Source of the DNA: Anaerofustis stercorihominis DSM 17244
Lineage (GTDB): Bacteria; Bacillota; Clostridia; Eubacteriales; Anaerofustaceae
Direction of reading: 5' to 3'
DNA: 64,000 bases
Assembly: GCF_000154825.1 (NCBI RefSeq)
Contig: NZ_DS560019.1
Coordinates: 124,001-188,000, forward strand
A model generated the notes under the pieces. The model had not been told where the DNA came from. It ran no database searches and worked only from the letters and a program-made list of their open reading frames with translations. Positions within the stretch are counted from its first letter, which is position 1, and the number at the start of each line of letters is the position of its first letter. The position numbers and the translations under genes are program-made. This document shows, one piece after another, positions 24,908 through 34,089 of the stretch.

Positions 24908-24936
24908 AGTATATCATACCTTATAAATTTTCTCAA
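24908..24936 (-). promoter_or_regulatory. promoter of dhaKL
   Basis: On the minus strand TTGAGA (24931-24936), 17-bp spacer, TATACT (24908-24913), 21 bp upstream of the dhaK ATG, leaving a very short leader. Confidence 0.65.
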
Positions 24937-24967
24937 AATATGTAAAGATTTTTTATTAAAATAATAT

Positions 24968-24988
24968 AAAAAAGAGCGTATACCGCTC
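24968..24988 (-). terminator. terminator of the DeoR-family gene
   Basis: GAGCG/CGCTC stem around GTATAC, followed on the minus strand by TTTTTTATATT. It separates the regulator from dhaKL. Confidence 0.75.
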
Positions 24989-25012
24989 CTTTCCGTTATT
25001 TATATCGTTTAC

Positions 25013-25771
25013 TTATGCTATTATCACTTTAACGCCCTTTTCTTCATAGGCTTTCTTATCTTCTTCGTCCATTTCATTGGTTATTATGTAGTCAAAATCC
25101 TCTACTTCCGCAAATTTAACAAGCATTTTCTGTTTTAGCTTTGATGAGTCCATGACCGCCGCAACCTTATCCGCATTCCTTATCATAGCTTGTTTTACAG
25201 GCATTTCAGTAAAAGATTTCACGCTGGCTCCGTATTCAATATCCATACCGTCGAGACCTATGAACGCAAAGTCGGCATGGGTGTTTTCAAACAGAGCTTC
25301 CGATGTTGGACCAAGAAGGGAAAATACGGATTTTTCGATATATCCTCCCGCCACCAAAACCTTTGCCTTTGAGTCAAGGGCAAGTTTGTACGCTATTTTT
25401 ACATCGTTTGTTATTACCATTACTTCTTTATCCAAAATATTAGGCACGACATGATAAGGAGTGGAACCGCTGTCTATTATTACGGTGTTTCCTTCTTCGA
25501 CGAGCTTAGCCGCAGCTTTTCCTATTCTTTCTTTTTCTTCTCTGAACGTCTTGTCCTTTTGATAATGTGGAGTTTCCGTAGAAAGGATACTTTCAACGGA
25601 AGTAGCCCCTCCGTGAGTCTTCAATACCTTTCCCATCTTTGCAAGCTCTATCAAATCTTTTCTTATCGTCACATTCGAAACATCAAGCATTTCGGACAAT
25701 TCTTTTACGCTTGCTTCCTTTTTTTCATATACATACTGCAAAATCGCTTCTTGTCTTTGTTCTTTGTACAT
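25013..25771 (-). CDS. DeoR/GlpR family transcriptional regulator
   Basis: 252 residues from the ATG at 25771, which has GGAGG 5 bp upstream; the GTG at 25783 overlaps that site. The N-terminal DeoR helix-turn-helix reads QEAILQYVYEKKEASVKELS and MLDVSNVTIRKDL. The C-terminal sugar-phosphate-binding (ISOCOT) domain includes TVIIDSGSTPYHVV and ITNDVKIAYKLA. Family members repress carbohydrate genes and respond to phosphorylated sugars. Its position before dhaK suggests control by dihydroxyacetone phosphate or a related ligand. Confidence 0.92.
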   Translation of the reverse strand: MYKEQRQEAILQYVYEKKEASVKELSEMLDVSNVTIRKDLIELAKMGKVLKTHGGATSVESILSTETPHYQKDKTFREEKERIGKAAAKLVEEGNTVIIDSGSTPYHVVPNILDKEVMVITNDVKIAYKLALDSKAKVLVAGGYIEKSVFSLLGPTSEALFENTHADFAFIGLDGMDIEYGASVKSFTEMPVKQAMIRNADKVAAVMDSSKLKQKMLVKFAEVEDFDYIITNEMDEEDKKAYEEKGVKVIIA

Positions 25772-25932
25772 ATTTTCCTCCACAACTAAAAAATAAAATC
25801 TTTATAAACCTTTACATTTATAAATGTAACAAAATTAAAACTACTTGTCAATCATAAATCTTCATTTAGTTATTTTTTCTAATCAAAAAGAACATATCTT
25901 TCTTTTGTTTAGAAATGATATGTTCCTTAGAT

Positions 25933-26020
25933 TTAATATAATTTAGGCTCCTCTTTTATCAGTTTTTCGAATTTTTCTTTTTCTGAATTGGCTTCATCCA
26001 TATACTCCAAGTATAAAACT
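25933..26020 (-). pseudogene. possible coding remnant after the broken lipoprotein
   Basis: A short open stretch encoding EVLYLEYMDEANSEKEKFE and ending KLY then stop. Upstream, across an A8 tract, a different frame reads NLFGYDRSVKK, which is in phase with the broken lipoprotein. The stretch may be the decayed 3' end of that gene. It is too short to be sure. Confidence 0.25.
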
Positions 26021-26059
26021 TCTTTTTTTTACACTCCTGTCATATCCGAATAAATTTGT

Positions 26060-26692
26060 TCATCTTTTAATTGATTGGACTAACTTTTTAATTCCCTTTT
26101 TCATCTTACTTCTATAAGTCGACGCTGCCCTATACTCATCTGTAGCCTCGTCACATTTAATATAATAACCGGAAGGAAGTGACTCTAAACTTTCATTTGC
26201 TAATTTAGATAATTCACTTTTTGTTATTTTATTTGATGCATATAATTCAAACCCTTTACTCATATTCTTATTGATTTCATTCAACTTTAATACAAAAGTA
26301 CTATAACTTTCCCGTTCTTTTTCTCTTGTTTTCATAATCTCACTTTGATGTTCTTTGAGAATTTCATCAATTAAAGTATTAAGCTTTTTTACACCCTCAT
26401 CTCCAAGAGTGTGTTTTAATGAAGCACCATAATCTAATTCATATAAAGCTTCTCCATATTCTTTGGTGGCAACATAATACTCACTGCATGCAATATAATA
26501 ATTAAGTTAATCATAAAATCTGCGTTTTTTCAGCTCATCCTTTGCTTTATCATACTTTTGTTCACTTATGTATTCTCTGACTTTTATAAGCTGCTTTTCT
26601 TCACCCGAACCGTTACCGTCATTACCGCAGCCCGATACCAAAACAAGTAAAAACATCAATGACAATAATGAAAATAATACTTTTTTCTTCAT
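26060..26692 (-). pseudogene. lipoprotein gene interrupted by an in-frame TAA
   Basis: The 5' part (26507-26692) encodes a lipoprotein signal MKKKVLFSLLSLMFLL with lipobox LVSGC, then a TPR-like YISEQKYDKAKDELKK, and stops at TAA (26507-26509). The same frame stays open on the far side of this stop as LNYYIACSEYYVATKEYGEA and on to the TGA at 26060, with no frame change. A full-length product would have about 210 residues with helical, charged sequence. A single nonsense change is the simplest reading; a sequencing error cannot be excluded. Function unknown. Confidence 0.75.
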
Positions 26693-26757
26693 GATTTACC
26701 CTCTTTCGTATAATAAGATTTTATACTACCAATATATATCAATATTTAATCCCGGTC

Positions 26758-26790
26758 AAGAAAAAAGCTCCCTTAAAAAAAGAGAGCTTC
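26758..26790 (-). terminator. mntP terminator overlapping its stop codon
   Basis: AAGCTCTC/GGGAGCTT with one mismatch and an A/T-rich loop, followed by TTTTTTC on the minus strand. The mntP stop at 26773 lies in the loop. Confidence 0.65.
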
Positions 26791-27336
26791 CAAAAGTATT
26801 TTAAGACCTATAAGGATAAGTATAACTCCTCCGAATATCTCGGCTTTTTCTTTATACTTGCTTCCGAATATATTTCCTATTATCACTCCTATAAAAGAAA
26901 TCACAAAAGTTATCACCCCTATTAAGAGTACCGATGAAAAGATGGATACATCTAAAAATGCGAAAGTGACCCCAACAGCCAGAGCGTCTATACTCGTCGC
27001 TATAGCTAAAAGGAACAATTCTTTTATATCTATACCCGAACCGCAGGTTTCGCATTCGCTGTCTTCGCTTAACGCTTCATATATCATCTTCCCGCCTATA
27101 AATGCAAGGAGTATAAAAGTTATCCAGTGGTCTACGGTCGTTATATATGTACTGAACTGTCTTCCGAGGAAGAAACCTATAAGAGGCATCACAGCCTGAA
27201 ACACCCCGAAAAACAGTGCCGTTATAATCCCGTAAACGTAGTTTATTTTTCTCATGTTAAGACCTTTGCATATGGATACCGCAAAAGCGTCCATAGCAAG
27301 ACCTATACCGATCAACGATAATTCTAATATCCCCAT
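26773..27336 (-). CDS. mntP: manganese efflux pump MntP
   Basis: Six-helix membrane protein of 187 residues from the ATG at 27336, chosen for AGGAG 5 bp upstream; the frame open to 27390 is longer than the family norm. The paired MntP motifs are visible: GLAMDAFAVSICKGL in the first half and AIATSIDALAVGVTFA in the second, each with the conserved aspartate. MntP exports Mn2+. The usual yybP-ykoY manganese riboswitch was not found in the 131-bp divergent interval. Confidence 0.9.
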   Translation of the reverse strand: MGILELSLIGIGLAMDAFAVSICKGLNMRKINYVYGIITALFFGVFQAVMPLIGFFLGRQFSTYITTVDHWITFILLAFIGGKMIYEALSEDSECETCGSGIDIKELFLLAIATSIDALAVGVTFAFLDVSIFSSVLLIGVITFVISFIGVIIGNIFGSKYKEKAEIFGGVILILIGLKILLEALFF

Positions 27337-27408
27337 AATATCTCCTAAACAAAGTATTCCAATTATAAAACAAAAGGTATTATTTATCAATTATTTTCTT
27401 CATATAGT

Positions 27409-27437
27409 TTGCTATAAAATAAATTTTAATATATAAT
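27409..27437 (+). promoter_or_regulatory. promoter of the rqcH-der operon
   Basis: TTGCTA (27409-27414), 17-bp spacer, TATAAT (27432-27437), ending 30 bp before the rqcH ATG. Confidence 0.7.
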
Positions 27438-27467
27438 TTAGACTATGCTAAAAGTAAGGAGAAAACA

Positions 27468-29216
27468 ATGCCTTTTGATTCTATCACAACTTACGCAATC
27501 ATAAAAGAATTGAACAGTAAGCTCAAAGGAAGTAAAGTCAGTAAAATATATATGCCCACGAAGTATGAAGTAGTCCTCCATACTTTTGACGGCGACAAAC
27601 AAATGTTACTTATAAACGCAGGCTCGTCTACTCCGAGGGTGCACTTTATAGAAGATTACAACGCTTCCATGAACGAACCTTACGGTTTTTGTATGCTGCT
27701 TAGAAAATATCTTTCGGGAGCGGTAATAACCGATATAGAGGGATATGAATTCGACAGGATAATAAAAATCCGTTTTGAAAGTATAAATCTTCTCGGAGAA
27801 TATCAAAACCTGACTTTGACAGCCGAAATAATGGGAAGGAATTCCAACCTTATTTTGATTGACGACGAAAGCGGGAAAATAATAGATTCCATAAAACACA
27901 TCAGACCCGATAATCCGCTTATGAGAGAGGTCATACCCAAAATCGATTATGAATATCCGACAAAAGATAGGCTGAACCCTTTGGATTTCAATGAGTTCGT
28001 TGCGGCGGACAATATAAAAAGTAACGCAGGCAGGACTTTAAAGAGTGCGCTGATGAGTACATTCAACGGCATAAGCCCTATAATCTTCAGCGAAATCACT
28101 TCCGTACTCGATATAGATAATAATGCGGGAGTAAACGAACTGAGCAAAGAAGATATAGAAAACATAATAAAGAGGATAAGAGAATATTTCAGCGGTTTAG
28201 ATGAAAGACTAAAATATAACTTATACAGAAAAGACGGGAATAACAAAGATTATGTCTGCATTGATATATCTTCATACGAGGATATGGAAAAGATGACCTT
28301 TGATACGCCGTCAAAAATGATAGATACGTACTATCACGATATAGACAGGCTAAACAGGTTAAAGGTAGTTTATAAAGATGTGTATAACCTTATAAACCGT
28401 TCTTTGGCGAGAGAACAGCATAAGCTGGAGCTTAGGAGGAAAGACCTTGAAAAAGCAGAAGGAAGCGAGAAATACAATATAAAAGGACAGCTTCTGCTTT
28501 CAAATCTTCATTTAATAAAAAAAGGAGATAAAAGCATAACCGTGCAAAACTTCTTCAAAGAACCATACGAAGATATTACGATATCTCTAAACCCCGCTCT
28601 TTCTCCGAGCGAAAACGCCAATAAGTATTTCAAGAAATACACCAAGCTTGAAAATTCAAAGAAACACCTTGAAAAGCTTATAAAAGACGGGGAAGAAAAT
28701 GTATATTTTCTCGAATCTCAGTCTCTTTATCTGGAAAGAGCCAAGACCTATCCGGAAGTAGAGGATATAAAAAGCGTCATGGAAGAGCTTGGATATATAA
28801 AGAAGAAAAAGAAGAAACACAATCTAAAAAAGGTAAAGAAACTTAAATTTACCACAAGCGACGGATATGAAATATACGTGGGAAGAAATTCACTGGATAA
28901 TGATTATTTAACGAGAAAATTTGCTTTTAAGACGGATTTATGGGTCCATACCAAGGATATCCCCTCTTCTCATGTTATAATAAGGACAAATAACGGAACA
29001 TACTCAAATGAAGCATTGGAACTGGCGTGCAAACTTTGTGTATATTATTCAAAAGCCAAGAACTCTTCAAATGTTCCCGTGGACTATGCTTACATCAAAT
29101 ATGTAAAGAAACCCAGCGGGATGAAAGAAGGAAAAGTGATATATACAAACAACGAGACAGTGGAAGTAACGCTGAGTGAAGACGATATAAAAATGATAGA
29201 TAAACTAAGCAGTTAA
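27468..29216 (+). CDS. rqcH: NFACT-family ribosome quality control factor RqcH
   Basis: Rqc2/NEMF homologue of 582 residues. In B. subtilis RqcH binds stalled 50S-peptidyl-tRNA and adds C-terminal alanine tails. The NFACT-N domain starts PFDSITTYAIIKELNSKLKG and contains GSSTPRVHF. A helical coiled middle follows (about 300-420). The NFACT-R domain near the C-terminus has the diagnostic DLWVHTKDIPSSHVIIR. Older annotations call it fibronectin-binding protein A. der follows 11 bp downstream, so both are co-transcribed. Confidence 0.93.
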   Translation: MPFDSITTYAIIKELNSKLKGSKVSKIYMPTKYEVVLHTFDGDKQMLLINAGSSTPRVHFIEDYNASMNEPYGFCMLLRKYLSGAVITDIEGYEFDRIIKIRFESINLLGEYQNLTLTAEIMGRNSNLILIDDESGKIIDSIKHIRPDNPLMREVIPKIDYEYPTKDRLNPLDFNEFVAADNIKSNAGRTLKSALMSTFNGISPIIFSEITSVLDIDNNAGVNELSKEDIENIIKRIREYFSGLDERLKYNLYRKDGNNKDYVCIDISSYEDMEKMTFDTPSKMIDTYYHDIDRLNRLKVVYKDVYNLINRSLAREQHKLELRRKDLEKAEGSEKYNIKGQLLLSNLHLIKKGDKSITVQNFFKEPYEDITISLNPALSPSENANKYFKKYTKLENSKKHLEKLIKDGEENVYFLESQSLYLERAKTYPEVEDIKSVMEELGYIKKKKKKHNLKKVKKLKFTTSDGYEIYVGRNSLDNDYLTRKFAFKTDLWVHTKDIPSSHVIIRTNNGTYSNEALELACKLCVYYSKAKNSSNVPVDYAYIKYVKKPSGMKEGKVIYTNNETVEVTLSEDDIKMIDKLSS

Positions 29217-29227
29217 GGAGAAAACAA

Positions 29228-30547
29228 ATGAGAGAACCTTTTGTTGCATTAATAGGAAGACCCAACACGGGAAAATCAACGCTTTTCAATAAAATATCCG
29301 GAAAAAGGATTTCTATAGTAGAGGATACTCCCGGAGTTACCAGAGACAGGATAATAACAGATACATCTTGGTCGGGAAACAGTTTCTTCCTTATAGATAC
29401 CGGCGGGATAGAGCCTAAAAGCGATGATGTCATATTAAAACAAATGAAGAGACAGGCAAATCTTGCAATAGATATGGCGGACGTAATAGTCCTTGTTGTG
29501 GACGGAAGAGCGGGAGTTACCGCTTCAGACAGAGAAGTTGCCACGATGATAAGAAAAAGCGGGAAACCATGCGTCCTTGCGGTAAATAAAATCGACTCTT
29601 TCGATATAGATTATCTAAGATACGAATTTTACGATTTAGCCCTCGGTGAGCCTATAGGGATAAGTGCGGAGCATGCCCTCGGTTTCGGAGATTTACTTGA
29701 CGAAGTGGTAAAACACTTTCCCGAAAATAAAAAGGGTGTGGAAGAGGAAGAGAGGACTAAAATTGCAGTTGTTGGGAAACCGAATGCGGGAAAATCCAGC
29801 CTGGTCAATACGCTTCTCGGTGAAAACAGAGTTATAGTAAGTAATATTTCCGGAACGACAAGAGACGCCATAGACACCATATTCAATTATGAAGGGAAGA
29901 ATTATACCCTTATAGATACAGCGGGTATAAGAAGAAAAGCGAAGATATATGACGACATAGAACATTACTCTACCATAAGAGCCATCGGTGCCATAGAAAG
30001 AGCGGATATATGCCTTTTAATGATAGACGCCATGGAAGGAGTTACAGACCAGGACGTCAAGATAGCCGGACTTATAAAAGACAGATATAAAGCGGTGATC
30101 ATAGTAATAAACAAATGGGACTTGGTGGAAAAGGAAACCAATACCATGAAAGACATGGAAAAGAAAGTAAGGAGTTCACTTTATTTCCTTGACTTCGCAC
30201 CTATATTATTTATCAGTGCAACGGAAAAGAAAAGGACTCATAAATTAATGCCTCTTATAGAAGAAGTATTGACCGAGTACGGCAAGAGGATCACAACGGG
30301 ACTCTTAAACGAAATAATGGGCGATGCGGTCATGATGAACAATCCTCCGTCAAAAGGAACGAGAAGGATGAAGATATTCTATACTTCTCAGGTTTCAACG
30401 GCGCCTCCTACTTTCGTGATTTTCGTAAACGATCCGGAACTGGAGCAGGACGCATATTCCAGATACCTTACAAACAAGCTCAGGGAAGCTTTTACCTTCC
30501 TCGGAAGCCCGATAAAATTAATTTATAGAAAAAAACAAGAAAATTAA
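29228..30547 (+). CDS. der: ribosome-assembly GTPase Der (EngA)
   Basis: Tandem-GTPase factor for 50S assembly, 439 residues. The first G domain has GRPNTGKSTLF, DTPGVTRDR and NKID; the second has GKPNAGKSSLV, GTTRDAIDT and NKWD. The C-terminal KH-like domain includes NNPPSKGTRRMKIFY. AAGGAGAAAACAA precedes the ATG. spoIVA follows 61 bp later. Confidence 0.97.
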   Translation: MREPFVALIGRPNTGKSTLFNKISGKRISIVEDTPGVTRDRIITDTSWSGNSFFLIDTGGIEPKSDDVILKQMKRQANLAIDMADVIVLVVDGRAGVTASDREVATMIRKSGKPCVLAVNKIDSFDIDYLRYEFYDLALGEPIGISAEHALGFGDLLDEVVKHFPENKKGVEEEERTKIAVVGKPNAGKSSLVNTLLGENRVIVSNISGTTRDAIDTIFNYEGKNYTLIDTAGIRRKAKIYDDIEHYSTIRAIGAIERADICLLMIDAMEGVTDQDVKIAGLIKDRYKAVIIVINKWDLVEKETNTMKDMEKKVRSSLYFLDFAPILFISATEKKRTHKLMPLIEEVLTEYGKRITTGLLNEIMGDAVMMNNPPSKGTRRMKIFYTSQVSTAPPTFVIFVNDPELEQDAYSRYLTNKLREAFTFLGSPIKLIYRKKQEN

Positions 30548-30608
30548 TGATATTTTTACCTCCAGGCGAATAAGTATAAGTAAGATACTTGAGTTTGGAG
30601 GTTTTCTT

Positions 30609-32078
30609 ATGAATTTAGGAATATACGAAGATATATCAAAAAGAACAGGAAGTGATATATATCTAGGAGTGGTGGGACCGGTTAGAAGTGGAAAATCCAC
30701 TTTTATCAAAAAATTTATGGACGTTTTAGTAATACCTAATATCGAAAATAAATTTAAAAGAGAAAGAGCAGTGGATGAACTACCTCAAAGCGGCTCCGGC
30801 AAAACTATAATGACGTGCGAACCGAAGTTCGTACCCAACACTGCGGCTAACATCAACCTTGGCAGCGGTGTGAATTTGAATGTAAGGCTCGTAGACTGCG
30901 TGGGATATGTTATCCCGGGTGCCGTAGGCGACATGGACGAAAACGAAGAAAGAATGATCAGGACCCCTTGGTCAGACAGTCCTATGCCATTTAAAAAAGC
31001 GGCGGAAATCGGAACGAAGAAAGTAATTGAAAAACATTCGACTATAGGTATAGTTGTGACTACCGACGGGAGCATAAGCGGTATCGAAAGAAACAATTAC
31101 ATAGAAGCGGAAGAAAAGGTAATAAACGAACTTAAAGAAATAAATAAACCTTTTGTTACCATTTTGAATACTACGACGCCTAACAGCAAGGCTACGAGAG
31201 ACCTTGGTTTGGAACTTGAAGAAAAGTACGAGTGTAAGGTCATAGTTCTCGATGTCATGAATATAACTTTGGATGATATAGAAGCTCTTCTTAAAGATGT
31301 ATTGTTTGAATTCCCTATAAAAGAAATCAATTATTCTCTTCCTCTATGGCTTGATTTGGTAAGAGAAGAAAATACTATAAATAATGATATTTATGATTTC
31401 ATCAAATCGAACAGCAACGATAACGATACCTTGAACAAGGTCATTTTCGGAGTTAAAAATTCTTCTTTTGATAAGTTCGGTATGGAAGTTACAAATATAG
31501 ATTTAAGCAGCGGTATCGTTGACGTAGATGTAAAAGTTGAAAACAGTGCATTCTATGATCTTCTCAGCGAAAAGAACGATATCGAAATAAACGGAGAATC
31601 CGACTTATTCGGACTCGTATCCGATTTGACACAAATAAAGAGAGAATACGAAAAAATCGCATCGGCACTGTCTTTGGCAAGAAGCAGCGGATACGGAGTA
31701 GTTATGCCGGAGTTTGAAGATTATAAACTTGAAGAACCGGAAATGATAAGTAAATCATCCCGTCACGGAGTAAAAATAAAAGCTTGTGCACCGGCACTTC
31801 ATATCATATGCACTGATGTGGAAACATCTGTAAGCCCTACAATAGGCTCAGAAGAAGAATGTCAGGTGTTCTACGACAAGCTTATAGATGAATACAAAAA
31901 CGATCAGGATAAGATATGGGAAAGTGAATTCTTCGGACGTAATTTAAAAAATATGATAAGCGATAATATGCAAAACAAACTTATCTCAATAGAAGATGAC
32001 AATAAGATGAAAATCCAAAAGACCCTTACTAAGGTCGTAAATTCCGGCAAAGGCGGGATAATACTTCTTTGGTTATAA
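30609..32078 (+). CDS. spoIVA: stage IV sporulation protein A
   Basis: Morphogenetic ATPase that forms the basement layer of the spore coat on the forespore outer membrane. 489 residues, close to the Bacillus protein. The N-terminal Walker A is GPVRSGKSTFIKKFM, with MTCEPKFVPN and VRLVDCVGYVIPGA following. The C-terminal region ends hydrophobically (GGIILLWL), as expected for membrane targeting. GGAGG lies 7 bp before the ATG. Its presence places the organism in an endospore-forming lineage and it would be under the mother-cell sigma-E; a sigma-E promoter was not resolved. Confidence 0.96.
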   Translation: MNLGIYEDISKRTGSDIYLGVVGPVRSGKSTFIKKFMDVLVIPNIENKFKRERAVDELPQSGSGKTIMTCEPKFVPNTAANINLGSGVNLNVRLVDCVGYVIPGAVGDMDENEERMIRTPWSDSPMPFKKAAEIGTKKVIEKHSTIGIVVTTDGSISGIERNNYIEAEEKVINELKEINKPFVTILNTTTPNSKATRDLGLELEEKYECKVIVLDVMNITLDDIEALLKDVLFEFPIKEINYSLPLWLDLVREENTINNDIYDFIKSNSNDNDTLNKVIFGVKNSSFDKFGMEVTNIDLSSGIVDVDVKVENSAFYDLLSEKNDIEINGESDLFGLVSDLTQIKREYEKIASALSLARSSGYGVVMPEFEDYKLEEPEMISKSSRHGVKIKACAPALHIICTDVETSVSPTIGSEEECQVFYDKLIDEYKNDQDKIWESEFFGRNLKNMISDNMQNKLISIEDDNKMKIQKTLTKVVNSGKGGIILLWL

Positions 32079-32084
32079 AAATGG

Positions 32085-32110
32085 AAACCGCAGAAATGCG
32101 GTTTTTTATT
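32085..32110 (+). terminator. spoIVA terminator
   Basis: AAACCGCA/TGCGGTTT with loop GAAA, followed by TTTATT, 6 bp past the stop. Confidence 0.88.
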
Positions 32111-32125
32111 ATCTACAATGATTTT

Positions 32126-32164
32126 CGGGGCACTACGCCTGCCTTCGGCAGATTCCGCGCCCCT
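32126..32164 (+). repeat. 39-bp hairpin repeat, copy 2 (reference copy)
   Basis: Left arm CGGGGCACTACGC, inner hairpin CTGCC-TTC-GGCAG, right arm ATTCCGCGCCCCT. The outer stem GGGGC/GCCCC is intact. It lies 21 bp after the spoIVA terminator. It also begins a roughly 100-bp block bounded by TTTCGGGG (32123-32130) and CCCCGAAA (32217-32224). Confidence 0.9.
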
Positions 32165-32549
32165 TAGATAACGATACGTCCAATATTTCCTTACGTAATG
32201 AGCATGATACGTTTGTCCCCGAAATTAAATTAAATATTTAAATTATTGCGTGAAAATTATAACAAAAATGTATTATAACGATGCTCATATTTATATATAG
32301 ATAATATTCTATATCTTTTTCACTATATTTTTAATTTTCAAAAGAAATTCAGTAAATTTTTATACCTAATAAATTAAAAAAAAATTGTTTTTTTTAGATA
32401 AAATCACTTAAATACCACCAAATTGAAAATGATTTTATAACCTTTAACAATACTAAATATATTTTTTAGTAACAAAATTTTAGATTATTTAATATCATTT
32501 TTATTATAAAACAAAACCTTATTTCATATATATAAATGAGGTGAGTTAT

Positions 32550-32789
32550 ATGCATTTAGAAGAGTTGAAGAACAGGATAATTGTAAACATAAATAACGGC
32601 GAAAAATTGGGGGTTTTAGGTAATTGTGACTTGAAAATAGATGAAAAACAGGGTAAAATAGAAGCAGTATTAATTCCGCAAGGCAAAGCCAGAAAATTCT
32701 TTTCCGGAGAAGTGGAATATTTAACTATTCCTTGGGACAGTATAGTAAAAATCGGGATGGATACAATAATGGTCAATTTAGAAAAATAA
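32550..32789 (+). CDS. YlmC/YmxH family PRC-barrel sporulation protein
   Basis: 79 residues. The ATG at 32550 is used because GAGGTG lies 6 bp upstream; the GTG at 32541 is part of that site. The PRC-barrel sequence runs from LGVLGNCDLKIDEKQGKIEA to VEYLTIPWDSIVKIGMDTIM, characteristic of YlmC/YmxH. These proteins are conserved in spore-formers and act in sporulation by an unknown mechanism. The aspartate kinase gene follows, as near the Bacillus ymxH-dapG cluster. Confidence 0.9.
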   Translation: MHLEELKNRIIVNINNGEKLGVLGNCDLKIDEKQGKIEAVLIPQGKARKFFSGEVEYLTIPWDSIVKIGMDTIMVNLEK

Positions 32790-32814
32790 TAATATTAGTT
32801 ATAGGGGTCCAAAT

Positions 32815-34005
32815 ATGAAAATTATAGTACAAAAATACGGCGGAACCAGTGTAAACACCGCGAAATCAAGAAGTATGATCATAAAGAACATGATAGACGC
32901 AATTGATGACGGGTTCAAACCTATCATTGTAGTTTCCGCTATGGGAAGAAAACCCGAACCATATGCGACCGATTCGCTGTTAAGCCTTCTTCCCGATATG
33001 AAAAAAGCAAATCTCAGAAACAAAGACTTACTTGCCACCTGCGGAGAAATCATAACTACTGTCGTGGTAAGCGAAGAAATAAGAGCAAAAGGCATAAATG
33101 CAAGAGCTCTTACAGGCGGACAAGCAGGTATCGTAACTAATGAAAATTACGGAGACGGAAAGATCGTCAACATAGATACGAACAGACTCATGGAACTTTT
33201 AAATCAGGATGTAGTTCCCGTAGTCGCAGGATTTCAGGGAATGAGCAAAAGCGGACAGATACTTACCCTAGGAAGAGGCGGAAGCGACATTACCGCTACG
33301 GCTTTGGGTGCGGCATTAAACGCAGATTTGGTTGAAATATACACAGACGTGGACGGAGTCATGACAGCTGACCCTAGAGTAGTTGAAAATGCGGAACTCA
33401 TAGAAACCGTTGATTACGACGAAGTATTCCAGCTTGCGGAATACGGAGCTAAAGTAATTCATCCGAGAGCTGTGGAATACGCAATGAAAGCTGATGTACC
33501 GATTGCTATTTTAAATACGCAAAAAGGAAGATACTACGGAGGAACGAGGATAGAAGATGTTTCTCAGGATATATACAGCGAAAAGAATTTCTCTGCAGTT
33601 ACACAAATAGACGGATGCAGTCAGGTAGATATCAAATTCACCGACCTTAAAAAAGAAGACAAGCTATTCGACTTACTTGCGGAAAAAGAAATATCTATCG
33701 ACATGATAAACATTTTCCCTGACAGAAAAACATTTATCATAGATACGGATAAACAAAACGTAGTTGACGAAGTAATGTCCAAGATAGGTCTTGAATACAC
33801 TATCTGCGACGGATTTACAAAGATAACCATAATGGGAAGAATGAAAGGTGTTCCGGGAGTAGTCGCAAAAATAATCGCAGCACTTTATTCAAACAATATT
33901 TTTGTACATCAGTCTTCCGACTCAAGCACTACGGTATCCGTTCTTGTTGATACAAAACAAGCAAAGGATGCGGTTAACGTATTACATACAAATTTAATAA
34001 AATAA
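32815..34005 (+). CDS. aspartate kinase
   Basis: Phosphorylates aspartate, the first step to lysine, methionine and threonine, and in spore-formers to dipicolinate. 396 residues. It starts IIVQKYGGTSV and has the kinase motif TLGRGGSDITATALGAAL. Two ACT domains follow (from about residues 265 and 335) and end VLVDTKQAKDAVNVL. The neighbours ymxH and tepA match the Bacillus dapG neighbourhood, suggesting the DapG type. No lysine riboswitch was seen upstream. Confidence 0.93.
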   Translation: MKIIVQKYGGTSVNTAKSRSMIIKNMIDAIDDGFKPIIVVSAMGRKPEPYATDSLLSLLPDMKKANLRNKDLLATCGEIITTVVVSEEIRAKGINARALTGGQAGIVTNENYGDGKIVNIDTNRLMELLNQDVVPVVAGFQGMSKSGQILTLGRGGSDITATALGAALNADLVEIYTDVDGVMTADPRVVENAELIETVDYDEVFQLAEYGAKVIHPRAVEYAMKADVPIAILNTQKGRYYGGTRIEDVSQDIYSEKNFSAVTQIDGCSQVDIKFTDLKKEDKLFDLLAEKEISIDMINIFPDRKTFIIDTDKQNVVDEVMSKIGLEYTICDGFTKITIMGRMKGVPGVVAKIIAALYSNNIFVHQSSDSSTTVSVLVDTKQAKDAVNVLHTNLIK

Positions 34006-34033
34006 AAATTACATAAATTTTAAATAAAAGGAA

Positions 34034-34070
34034 AAAATAAGAAAGGACAAAAGTTCTTTCTTATTTTATT
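34034..34070 (+). terminator. terminator or attenuator between aspartate kinase and tepA
   Basis: AAAATAAGAAAG/CTTTCTTATTTT with three more inner pairs (15 in all, one a G-U) around loop AAAA, then TATTTTG. It ends 20 bp before the tepA ATG, so it either ends the kinase transcript or limits tepA. Confidence 0.6.
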
Positions 34071-34089
34071 TTGTTTGAAAGGAAATATA

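Larger units (their letters stand above)
32079..32549. other. 470-bp intergenic region between spoIVA and ymxH
   Basis: Holds the spoIVA terminator, copy 2 of the 39-bp repeat and a second CCCCGAAA site at 32217-32224. From 32230 to 32530 it is extremely AT-rich with no feature I can support, apart from the GAGGTG ribosome-binding site of ymxH. Confidence 0.65.

Noticed and set aside
27337-27467. yybP-ykoY manganese riboswitch before mntP
   Set aside because: The 131-bp divergent interval is too short and lacks the conserved core.
32079-32814. Lysine riboswitch before the aspartate kinase
   Set aside because: None of the conserved L-box core was visible, and the region is mostly featureless AT-rich DNA.
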